Positions 1 to 5,059 of a stretch of 5,059 nucleotides of DNA are shown here, in pieces (the stretch's first letter is position 1; the number at the start of each line of letters is the position of its first letter). The notes under the pieces are model-generated. The model ran no database searches, was not told where the DNA came from, and worked only from the letters and a program-made list of their open reading frames with translations. This DNA comes from Sphingobacteriaceae bacterium (GTDB taxonomy: Bacteria > Bacteroidota > Bacteroidia > B-17B0 > Aurantibacillaceae), in assembly GCA_023251695.1 (NCBI GenBank), contig JAHEYE010000254.1:1-5059 (forward strand), written 5' to 3'. A program made the translations under genes and the position numbers.

Positions 1-393
<393 letters not shown>

Positions 394-405
394 ATAAAAG
401 TTTGT

Positions 406-432
406 ATCCCTATTCATATAATTAATAGGAAT
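406..432 (-). other. Hairpin just upstream of mature 16S 5' end
   Basis: On the RNA (minus) strand ATTCCTATT pairs with AATAGGGAT, giving nine pairs including one G-U wobble, around a nine-base AT-rich loop. It ends about 13 bases before the predicted mature 16S terminus. A stem here could shape precursor folding or compete with the long 16S processing stem. That role is inferred; only the complementarity is seen. Confidence 0.5.
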
Positions 433-469
433 GAATTATGTCTAAACACAATCCCTCAAGGGTCAATTT

Positions 470-485
470 TAAGTCTCACGACTTA
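470..485 (-). other. rRNA leader hairpin with GNRA tetraloop
   Basis: The RNA strand reads TAAGTC-GTGA-GACTTA: six perfect pairs capped by GTGA, which fits the GNRA tetraloop rule and is closed by a C-G pair. Such compact stems are common in rRNA precursor leaders. A specific function (antitermination, processing or chance) cannot be told from the sequence. Confidence 0.5.
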
Positions 486-542
486 GTCATTGCATGTGAT
501 AATTTCGCATTCGCAAAAATTACCTGCTACATTTTTGGCAAT

Positions 543-598
543 CAATTTCTCAATGAACGTAATATCTTAAAGCAGGACTTTTAATTACAATTTCTCAA
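543..598 (-). repeat. 11-bp direct repeat in the rRNA leader (TTGAGAAATTG twice)
   Basis: On the minus strand TTGAGAAATTG occurs at 588-598 and again at 543-553, exact over 11 bases with starts 45 bp apart. Both copies lie inside the predicted rRNA leader, 60-120 nt after the nearer promoter. That is where antitermination signals sit in other rRNA operons, but the sequence does not match the classical boxA (TGCTCTTTAACA), so function is unassigned. Confidence 0.45.
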
Positions 599-665
599 GA
601 CTCTTAATCCTGTTTGTCATTAAAGTATCCAGCATTTCAATCAACTTTCCCACAAATTGGGGTGG

Positions 666-697
666 CAAAAGTATATACTTCTTTTGCAACATCCAAA
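666..697 (-). promoter_or_regulatory. rRNA promoter P2 (proximal), Bacteroidota type
   Basis: On the minus strand the -33 element TTTG (697-694) is followed after 20 bp by the -7 element TACTTTTG (673-666), an exact fit to the TAnnTTTG consensus used by the Bacteroidota primary sigma factor. Transcription should start near 660, giving a leader of about 265 nt before 16S. The bases after the -7 element (GCCACCCC) resemble those after the upstream promoter (GCCGTCCC), which suggests a shared rRNA discriminator. It points away from the glycosyltransferase. Confidence 0.8.
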
Positions 698-796
698 TAT
701 TTCTTAAATATTTATCTGATTTTCTTTCCTCTACAAATCTCCTTAAGGGGCTAACCCTCACACATCATTAAATTCGCTACTCAAAAAACGGGACGG

Positions 797-829
797 CAAA
801 GATAATTATATTCCCGATAGATTTCCAAA
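797..829 (-). promoter_or_regulatory. rRNA promoter P1 (distal), Bacteroidota type
   Basis: On the minus strand TTTG (829-826) is followed after 21 bp by TATCTTTG (804-797), again an exact TAnnTTTG match. It lies about 131 bp upstream of the second promoter and shares TTTGGA at the -33 box and TTTGCC at the -7 box with it. Predicted start is near 791. Tandem promoters are the usual arrangement for rRNA operons. In a scan of 394-943 for the -7 consensus on this strand these two were the only exact matches, and both have a properly spaced -33 box. Confidence 0.75.
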
Positions 830-849
830 CATTGTTAATAATTTACTTA

Positions 850-878
850 TTTGAATGATATACAGTAAGTTAAATTAA
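850..878 (+). promoter_or_regulatory. Weak candidate promoter for the glycosyltransferase
   Basis: TTTG at 850-853 is followed after 17 bp by TAAATTAA (871-878), which keeps only the TAnnTT part of the Bacteroidota -7 consensus. It would start transcription near 885 and give a leader of about 60 nt. The -7 box lies inside the palindrome at 866-882, so a bound regulator could block it. Spacing is at the short limit and the -7 box is imperfect. Confidence 0.25.
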
Positions 879-882
879 CTTA
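866..882. repeat. Perfect 17-bp palindrome, possible operator
   Basis: TAAGTTAA-A-TTAACTTA is an exact inverted repeat of two 8-base arms around one central base. It sits between the distal rRNA promoter and the glycosyltransferase start, where a dimeric regulator could act on either direction. AT-rich DNA produces such palindromes by chance more often than balanced DNA, so the operator role is only a suggestion. Confidence 0.35.
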
Positions 883-943
883 AAAAACTAAAACGTTTAA
901 ATAGCGGACTATTAAGCTCCGAATTTTAGTTAGTTTTGTTTTA

Positions 944-2242
944 ATGAAAAAGGTTCTGATTCTGACCTATTATTGGCCTCCAAGTGGAGGTGCCGGCGTT
1001 CAACGATGGCTTAAGTTTGTGAAGTACCTTCAGGACTTTGGATGGGAACCTATAGTTTATACCGCCGAAAATGGCGAAATGCCGGTTATCGATTCATCCC
1101 TTGAAAAAGATATTCCCAAAGGCACGATTGTTTTAAAAACAAAAATATGGGAGCCTTATTCGTTTTATAAAGCTTTTATAGGTAGAAAAAAAGACGATAA
1201 AATAAATGCTTCTTTCCTATCTGAAAGCAAAAAACCATCCTTTACCGAAAAAATCTCGGTTTGGATCCGGGGTAACTTTTTTATTCCGGATGCACGCAAG
1301 TTCTGGATTAAACCTTCCATAAAATATTTGAAAGATTATCTCTCACAAAACCCTGTGGATGTAATTGTTTCAAGCGGACCGCCACATAGTATGCATTTAA
1401 TCGCTTTAGGCTTGAAAAAAGAATTTCCACAACTGAAATGGTTGGCCGATTTCCGCGACCCGTGGACCGAAATTGATTTTTACGAGGAGCTCATGCTTTC
1501 CAAATCATCCGATGCGAAGCATAAGAGGCTTGAATTTGAAGTTTTGAATACAGCCAATGCCGTTGTTAGCGTTGGTAAAGGCATGAATGAAAGTTTCAAA
1601 AAAATTCTCGGAAAACAACAGGAAAAATTCCACGTTATTACAAATGGTTTTGATGAGGATGACATTTATAAAGGAATTTTAGAAAAAGATAAAAAATTCT
1701 CTATAGCACACATCGGTACCTTGGTAAAAAGCCGTAATCCGGAAACACTCTGGAAAGTATTAAAACAACTAGTTAACGAGAATGAAAGTTTCAAAAAAGA
1801 TCTTGAAATAAAATTGGTCGGTAAAGTCGATTTTTTTGTGAAAGAACAATTGGAAAAATACGGATTGAGTTCTTTCCTGCATAAAATAGATTATCTCCCG
1901 CACAGCGAAGTGATAAAAGAACAGCAAAAAACAAAAGTGCTTTTATTATTAGTGAACCAGACCAAAAACGCCAAAGCAATTGTGACAGGAAAAATTTTCG
2001 AATACCTTGCCGCTGAAGTTCCCGTTCTGGCAATTGGTCCGACCGACGGCGACCTGGCCGACATTTTAAAAGCAACCGGCAGCGGCTTGATATCGGATTT
2101 TAATGATGAAAATCAGCTGAAAGAAAATATTTTAGCACTTTATCATAAAAAAGTTATTACTTTTGATAAAAATAAAATCGCGCGTTATTCACGCCGCGAA
2201 TTAACTAAGGAATTATCGGGTGTATTATCAGCGTTAGGCTGA
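944..2242 (+). CDS. Glycosyltransferase, GT4-like (GT-B fold)
   Basis: This 432-residue cytoplasmic enzyme should transfer a sugar from a nucleotide-sugar donor to a glycan or lipid carrier, most likely for cell-surface polysaccharide or glycoprotein synthesis; the actual sugar and acceptor cannot be read from sequence. Two Rossmann halves are visible. The N-terminal acceptor half opens with MKKVLILTYYWPP and the glycine-rich loop SGGAGVQR (14-21), then SSGPPHS (143-149) and DFRDPW (169-174), typical of this Bacteroidota subfamily. The C-terminal donor half has TNGFD (233-237), HIGTL (256-260) and GKIFEYLAAEVPVLAIGP (349-366), where E353 occupies the place of the second glutamate of the GT4 EX7E motif. 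The first glutamate position is A345, so the classic pair is incomplete. No signal peptide or membrane helix is evident. The ATG at 944 has no Shine-Dalgarno but starts exactly at the conserved N-terminal strand. It stands 41 bp before yebC. Isolated rather than in a surface-polysaccharide cluster as far as the window shows. Confidence 0.88.
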   Translation: MKKVLILTYYWPPSGGAGVQRWLKFVKYLQDFGWEPIVYTAENGEMPVIDSSLEKDIPKGTIVLKTKIWEPYSFYKAFIGRKKDDKINASFLSESKKPSFTEKISVWIRGNFFIPDARKFWIKPSIKYLKDYLSQNPVDVIVSSGPPHSMHLIALGLKKEFPQLKWLADFRDPWTEIDFYEELMLSKSSDAKHKRLEFEVLNTANAVVSVGKGMNESFKKILGKQQEKFHVITNGFDEDDIYKGILEKDKKFSIAHIGTLVKSRNPETLWKVLKQLVNENESFKKDLEIKLVGKVDFFVKEQLEKYGLSSFLHKIDYLPHSEVIKEQQKTKVLLLLVNQTKNAKAIVTGKIFEYLAAEVPVLAIGPTDGDLADILKATGSGLISDFNDENQLKENILALYHKKVITFDKNKIARYSRRELTKELSGVLSALG

Positions 2243-2260
2243 ATATTTATAAAAAGAATT

Positions 2261-2268
2261 TAATTTTG
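2261..2268 (+). promoter_or_regulatory. Possible -7 promoter element for yebC-recJ
   Basis: TAATTTTG is an exact match to TAnnTTTG in the 41-bp gap before yebC. The best -33 candidate is only TTAG at 2234-2237, with 23 bp spacing, so the promoter would be weak. Transcription would begin near 2273, leaving about 10 nt before the start codon. If it is not used, yebC-recJ are read through from the glycosyltransferase, as no terminator hairpin is seen in the gap. Confidence 0.3.
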
Positions 2269-2283
2269 TAAAAACATTTAGAA

Positions 2284-2997
2284 ATGGGAAGGGTTTTTGA
2301 AAAACGAAAAGCAACCATGTTCAAACGCTACGCTAAAATGGCAAAAGCGTTCACAAGGTTAGGAAAAGAAATTGCAATGGCTGTTAAAGCAGGCGGACCA
2401 AATCCGGATACGAACGCGCGTTTAAGAGCAATTATTCAGAATGCAAAGGCAGTAAATATGCCTAAAGTAAATATCGACGGCGCTATTAAACGTGCCTCTG
2501 ATAAAGATTCTGCCAACTATGAAGAAGTTATTTACGAAGGAAAAGCTCCGCATGGTGTTCCACTTCTTATAGAATGCAGCACTGATAATCCAACCCGTAC
2601 TGTTGCGAGTGTCCGTATGCATTTTAACCGGAATGAAGGCCAATTAGGAACTTCAGGTTCGGTAAGTTTTTTGTTTGAGCGTAAAGTGATGTTCAAAGTG
2701 GATGCAACAGGATTAGATAAAGATAATACCGAATTAGATTTAATTGATTACGGCGCAGAAGAATTGAATTGGGATGAGGAAGCTAATGAATTAATTATTC
2801 AGACCGCCTTCACAGATTTCGGAAAAATGCAGGCGGGACTCGAAGAAAAAAAATATAATTTAAAAGAATCATCAAAAGTATTTATACCTACCACGACCCA
2901 GGAATTAACTCCGGAAAAAGAAGCAGATGTAACGGCGCTTATCGAGAAGATGGAAGAAGATGATGATGTAATTGCCGTTTATCATAACATAGCTTAA
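2284..2997 (+). CDS. yebC: YebC/PmpR (TACO1) family protein
   Basis: A 237-residue cytoplasmic protein of the YebC/PmpR/TACO1 family (DUF28). Members were first described as transcriptional regulators (for example PmpR of quorum-sensing genes); more recent work on the family and on mitochondrial TACO1 points to a translation role, relieving ribosomes stalled at proline-rich stretches. Which applies here is not shown by the sequence. Family blocks are in order: a basic N-terminal helical region with GGPNPDTNARLR (38-49 approx.), NMPKVNIDGAIKRA (58-71), YEEVIYEG (79-86), DNPTRTVASVR (101-111), GSVSFLFERK (125-134) and DYGAEE (156-161 approx.). The start MGRVFEKRKATMFKR is the Bacteroidota variant of the family's usual MAGHSKWANIKHRK opening, which supports the ATG at 2284 although no Shine-Dalgarno is present. 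Length is close to the 246 residues of E. coli YebC, so the gene looks complete. Its stop is 5 bp before recJ, implying one transcript and possible translational coupling. Confidence 0.95.
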   Translation: MGRVFEKRKATMFKRYAKMAKAFTRLGKEIAMAVKAGGPNPDTNARLRAIIQNAKAVNMPKVNIDGAIKRASDKDSANYEEVIYEGKAPHGVPLLIECSTDNPTRTVASVRMHFNRNEGQLGTSGSVSFLFERKVMFKVDATGLDKDNTELDLIDYGAEELNWDEEANELIIQTAFTDFGKMQAGLEEKKYNLKESSKVFIPTTTQELTPEKEADVTALIEKMEEDDDVIAVYHNIA

Positions 2998-3002
2998 ATT
3001 TC

Positions 3003-4709
3003 ATGGAAAAAAGATGGAACATCAGGGATAACGGAACCAACCAGACCGTTAATGAATTGCAGCAGCAGTTAAATGTCGACCGCATTATTGCTTCATTATT
3101 ATTTCACCGTAATATTTCCAGTTTTGAAGAAGCCAAAAGTTTTTTCAGACCGGATTTAAATGCGTTGCACGATCCTTTTTTAATGAAGGATATGGATAAA
3201 GCCATTTCAAGAATTGAAAAAGCAATTTCGAATAACGAGAAAATTCTAATTTTTGGAGATTACGATGTGGATGGAACGACTTCTGTTGCTACCGTTTATA
3301 GTTTTTTCAAAAAGTTTTATCCGAATGTTGGTTTTTATATTCCCGACCGTTATAAAGAAGGTTACGGTATTTCATTTAAAGGAATTGATTTTGCTAAAGA
3401 AAATAATTTTGGTTTAATAATCGCCTTAGACTGCGGCATTAAAGCCAATGACAAAATTGATTACGCAAACGAAAAAGAAATTGACTTTATTATTTGTGAT
3501 CACCACTTACCGGGAGATTCATTACCAAAAGCATTAGCGGTTCTTGACCCAAAAAGAAATGATTGTTCTTACCCTTATAAAGAATTACCGGGCTGTGGCA
3601 TTGGTTTTAAATTAATTCAGGCTTATAGTCAGAAGAATGAAATTGACCCGAAACATTATTTAGAGTATTTAGATTTGGTGGCGACAAGCATTGCCGCTGA
3701 TATTGTTCCGATCACCGGAGAAAACAGAATACTTGCTGCTTTCGGTATTGAAAAATTAAATTCAAATCCACGACCTGGAATAAAAGCATTAATTGATTCA
3801 AATAAAATCACAAAAGAGTTAACTATAACTTCATTGGTGTTTATTGTTGGTCCAAGAATAAATGCAGCTGGACGATTAGAACATGGTTCAAAATCCGTTG
3901 AGTTATTAATCAGCGAAAATGAAAATGATGCTTTAGAAATTGCAAAAAGCATTAATACAACCAATACACAGCGTAAAGATTTAGACCAAGGCACAACAAG
4001 TGAGGCGCATTTGATGTTGGAGAATGATCCGATGACCCCTTTCAAAAAATCTACTGTTTTATTTAATGAAACATGGCATAAAGGAGTAATTGGAATTGTA
4101 GCCTCCCGTTTAATTGAAAAATATTATAAGCCCACTATTATTTTAACAGAAGCTGATGGCAAAGCAACCGGTTCAGCCCGAAGTGTAAAAGAATTTGATG
4201 TTTATAGTGCTATTGAACAATGCAGTGATTTATTAGAACAATTTGGCGGACATAAATTTGCGGCGGGTTTAACAATGAAAAAAGAAAACGTAACTGCTTT
4301 CCAAAATAAATTTGAAAAAATTGTTTCAGAAAGCATTACAGCAGAACAGCAAATCCCTAGAGTGGATATTGATATTGAAATTGACTTGCAGGACATCAAC
4401 GATAAAACATTACGCATTTTAAAACAATTTGCACCTCACGGTCCGGAAAACATGACGCCTTTATTTGTTGCGAAAAATGTAATAGATACAGGCTGGGGAA
4501 AAGTTGTTGGCACTAACCATTTAAAATTGGATTTATTTCAATCTAAAAACCCAAACGTGCGTTTTCCGGCAATTGCTTACGATAAAGGTGATTTTTTAAG
4601 TTTCTTCCAACGCAAAATTCCTATCGACATCGTTTTCAAAATTCAGGAAAATGATTTCAGGGGTTCGGTTACAACACAGTTGGTGATTGAGGAGATTAGG
4701 GTGAGTTAG
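3003..4709 (+). CDS. recJ: Single-stranded-DNA-specific exonuclease RecJ
   Basis: RecJ degrades single-stranded DNA 5' to 3' and works with a RecQ-type helicase in RecF-pathway recombination, and in mismatch and base-excision repair. At 568 residues it matches the family size (577 in E. coli). The DHH phosphoesterase core is intact: DYDVDG (86-91), the DCG aspartate D143, the DHH triad D166-H167-H168, and the SIAADIVPI segment with D233 corresponding to the later metal ligand. These residues bind the two catalytic Mn/Mg ions. The segment LDPKR (181-185) with ELPGCGIGFKL (194-204) is the usual RecJ linker signature. The DHHA1 half follows: GPRINAAGRLEHGSKS (283-298), HKGVIGIVASRL (359-370) and GGHKFAAGL (415-423). 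Residues after about 450 should form the C-terminal OB-like DNA-binding domain. The ATG at 3003 lies 5 bp after yebC with no Shine-Dalgarno, consistent with a bicistronic yebC-recJ message. Its last codons overlap a relic of the convergent gene's tail (4696-4731). Confidence 0.97.
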   Translation: MEKRWNIRDNGTNQTVNELQQQLNVDRIIASLLFHRNISSFEEAKSFFRPDLNALHDPFLMKDMDKAISRIEKAISNNEKILIFGDYDVDGTTSVATVYSFFKKFYPNVGFYIPDRYKEGYGISFKGIDFAKENNFGLIIALDCGIKANDKIDYANEKEIDFIICDHHLPGDSLPKALAVLDPKRNDCSYPYKELPGCGIGFKLIQAYSQKNEIDPKHYLEYLDLVATSIAADIVPITGENRILAAFGIEKLNSNPRPGIKALIDSNKITKELTITSLVFIVGPRINAAGRLEHGSKSVELLISENENDALEIAKSINTTNTQRKDLDQGTTSEAHLMLENDPMTPFKKSTVLFNETWHKGVIGIVASRLIEKYYKPTIILTEADGKATGSARSVKEFDVYSAIEQCSDLLEQFGGHKFAAGLTMKKENVTAFQNKFEKIVSESITAEQQIPRVDIDIEIDLQDINDKTLRILKQFAPHGPENMTPLFVAKNVIDTGWGKVVGTNHLKLDLFQSKNPNVRFPAIAYDKGDFLSFFQRKIPIDIVFKIQENDFRGSVTTQLVIEEIRVS

Positions 4710-4731
4710 CCTCCACAAAAGCAGTAGTCCG
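4696..4731 (-). pseudogene. Relic C-terminal tail of the YhiN/BaiN-family gene (older copy, abuts recJ)
   Basis: Read on the minus strand this stretch gives RTTAFVEANSP then stop. It aligns with the live tail WSTAWVAANSIDK and with the nearer relic WSTAFVAANSI. Its core CCACAAAAGCAGTAGTCC (4713-4730) matches the nearer relic at 17 of 18 bases. Over the ten codons from R/W to S it agrees with the nearer relic at 23 of 30 bases and with the live gene at 20 of 30. Similarity ends abruptly at 4731. The relic's stop (complement of 4696-4698) lies inside the recJ reading frame, so the two ends overlap by 14 bases. Only a few codons survive, so the assignment rests mainly on its likeness to the second relic. 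Confidence 0.55.
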
Positions 4732-4794
4732 GTTGTTAATAGCAAGAATATTTAACACTAAACACAAAACAAGAAAGGATTAAGGATAACGCCA

Positions 4795-4833
4795 ATTAAA
4801 CATTTTTTATTTCTTGTTTAATGTTTTTTATTT
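4795..4833 (+). terminator. Probable rho-independent terminator of recJ
   Basis: ATTAAACA (4795-4802) and TGTTTAAT (4815-4822) form a perfect 8-bp stem with a 12-base loop, followed by GTTTTTTATTT. The T-run is on the plus-strand side only, so it should end transcripts coming from recJ. The stem is entirely AT-rich except one G-C pair, so it may be weak. The upstream segment AAACAAGAAA (4767-4776) can pair perfectly with TTTCTTGTTT (4810-4819), which would exclude the terminator stem. The segment TTTTTTATTTC also occurs twice, at 4803-4813 and 4824-4834. Confidence 0.4.
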
Positions 4834-4890
4834 CAAATCGAATTTGCGGCCACAAAAGCAGTACTCCAGGCATTTTGAAAATTAAGCCGC
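4833..4890 (-). pseudogene. Relic C-terminal tail of the YhiN/BaiN-family gene (younger copy)
   Basis: On the minus strand this reads NFQNAWSTAFVAANSI then a TGA stop (complement of 4833-4835). The live gene reads NFQSAWSTAWVAANSIDK in the same order, so 14 of 16 residues agree. At DNA level 37 of 48 bases agree and most mismatches are at third codon positions, the mark of separate evolution as coding sequence. Upstream of the NFQ codons the frame is lost: the bases corresponding to the GGF codons are one or more bases short, and similarity fades at about 4890, where a CAGATT repeat begins. It cannot be expressed as a protein by itself. It may be the former 3' end of the flavoprotein gene, or part of a dispersed repeat that captured such an end. 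Confidence 0.72.
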
Positions 4891-4914
4891 AGATTACACA
4901 GATTAACGCAGATT
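4888..4914. repeat. Short tandem repeat, three YRCAGATT units
   Basis: CGCAGATTA (4888-4896), CACAGATTA (4897-4905) and CGCAGATT (4907-4914) follow one another with periods of 9 and 10 bases. The array sits exactly between the edge of the younger relic tail and the stop of the live flavoprotein gene. From memory, similar CAGATTA-type strings occur between genes in other environmental bacteria, which would make this a dispersed repeat rather than a local slip; that needs a search of the genome. There are too few units, without spacers, for a CRISPR. Confidence 0.6.
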
Positions 4915-4929
4915 CAAAAAATATGATAT

Positions 4930-5059
4930 TTATTTGTCTATTGAATTAGCTGCAACCCATGCTGTACTCCACGCACTTTGAAAATTAAAACCGCCGGTGA
5001 TGCCGTCGATGTCCAAAACTTCACCGCAGAAATAAAGTCCGGTCATAATTTTACTTTGC
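4930..5059 (-). CDS. NAD(P)/FAD-dependent oxidoreductase, YhiN/BaiN (HI0933) family, C-terminal fragment
   Basis: Only the last 42 codons lie in the window; the gene enters from the right edge and ends at the TAA complementary to 4930-4932. The visible protein includes MTGLYFCGEVLDIDGITGG and continues FNFQSAWSTAWVAANSIDK. The GLYFxGEVLDxDGxTGGFNFQxAW block is the conserved C-terminal signature of the HI0933/YhiN flavoprotein family (also annotated as aminoacetone oxidase family or BaiN), where it closes the FAD-binding fold. The substrate of most members is unknown, so none is proposed here. It is convergent with recJ, 220 bp stop to stop. Two degenerate copies of its final codons lie in that gap on the same strand. 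No clear terminator hairpin with a T-run is seen on its own strand after the stop. Confidence 0.9.
   Translation of the reverse strand, partial: QSKIMTGLYFCGEVLDIDGITGGFNFQSAWSTAWVAANSIDK

Larger units (their letters stand above)
394..661 (-). other. 16S rRNA precursor leader (transcribed spacer)
   Basis: This stretch lies between the nearer rRNA promoter and the 5' end of 16S rRNA and should be transcribed and then removed during rRNA maturation. It holds no protein gene: it has stops in all frames and no recognisable product. On the minus strand it can form two clear hairpins (406-432 and 470-485) and carries an 11-bp direct repeat (543-553 and 588-598), listed separately. A weaker AT-rich stem, TAATTT with AAATTA, lies at 500-522. 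The matching processing strand 3' of 16S is outside the window, so the long 16S processing stem cannot be checked. Confidence 0.7.

Noticed and set aside
614..633. BoxA-like stretch in the rRNA leader (minus strand TACTTTAATGACA)
   Set aside because: Too few matches to TGCTCTTTAACA and no boxB hairpin beside it.
741..757. CCTTAAGG palindrome and overlapping GGG-CTAA-CCC stem
   Set aside because: Very short, alternative pairings compete, and it is not placed at a promoter box.
931..938. TAGTTTTG, an exact -7 match just before the glycosyltransferase
   Set aside because: No -33 box at 17-23 bp upstream, and the transcript would start almost on the ATG at 944. It may still be used as a near-leaderless promoter.
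1480..2075. Open frames antisense to the glycosyltransferase
   Set aside because: They are opposite a well-conserved coding frame, have no family likeness and no start signals.
3656..4417. Open frames antisense to recJ
   Set aside because: They mirror the recJ codons, are low in recognisable domains and sit opposite intact catalytic motifs.
4888..4914. CRISPR-like array
   Set aside because: Units are 8-9 bases with no spacers and only three copies.
4696..4929. Insertion sequence or recent assembly duplication
   Set aside because: There is no transposase or matching terminal inverted repeat, and the tail copies are too divergent, with a coding-type pattern of changes, to be an assembly repeat.

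Overview
The window comes from a member of the phylum Bacteroidota. The 16S rRNA fragment at the left edge reads like that phylum. Both promoters in front of it match the Bacteroidota consensus (TTTG, about 20 bp, TAnnTTTG). No protein gene is preceded by a Shine-Dalgarno sequence, as is usual in this phylum. The DNA is AT-rich and the proteins have a Bacteroidota flavour. I cannot name the order or genus with confidence.

Layout. Bases 1-393 are the 5' quarter of a 16S rRNA gene on the minus strand, running off the left edge. Bases 394-943 are a 550 bp divergent control region. It holds two tandem rRNA promoters, a roughly 265-nt rRNA leader with two hairpins and an 11-bp direct repeat, and a 17-bp palindrome in front of the plus-strand genes. 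On the plus strand follow a family 4-type glycosyltransferase (944-2242), a YebC/TACO1-family protein (2284-2997) and the single-strand exonuclease RecJ (3003-4709). yebC and recJ are 5 bp apart and almost certainly co-transcribed. The last 130 bases hold the C-terminal 42 codons of a convergent minus-strand gene of the YhiN/BaiN (HI0933) flavoprotein family.

The most unusual part is the convergent gap between recJ and that flavoprotein gene (4696-4929). It contains two further degenerate copies of the flavoprotein's C-terminal tail on the same strand, each ending in its own in-frame stop codon shortly after an Ala-Asn-Ser triplet. The copy nearer the live gene differs from it mostly at third codon positions, so it looks like a once-functional gene end rather than a recent duplication. 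The copy farther away overlaps the stop codon of recJ. Between the tails lie a short CAGATT-type tandem repeat and an AT-rich segment with a probable recJ terminator. My inference is that the 3' end of the flavoprotein gene has been replaced at least twice, each event leaving the old end behind. The mechanism is unknown.

Functionally the genes are a mixture: ribosome production (16S), translation support or regulation (YebC), DNA repair and recombination (RecJ), cell-surface glycan synthesis (glycosyltransferase) and a flavoenzyme of uncertain substrate. Apart from yebC-recJ there is no sign of a single pathway.
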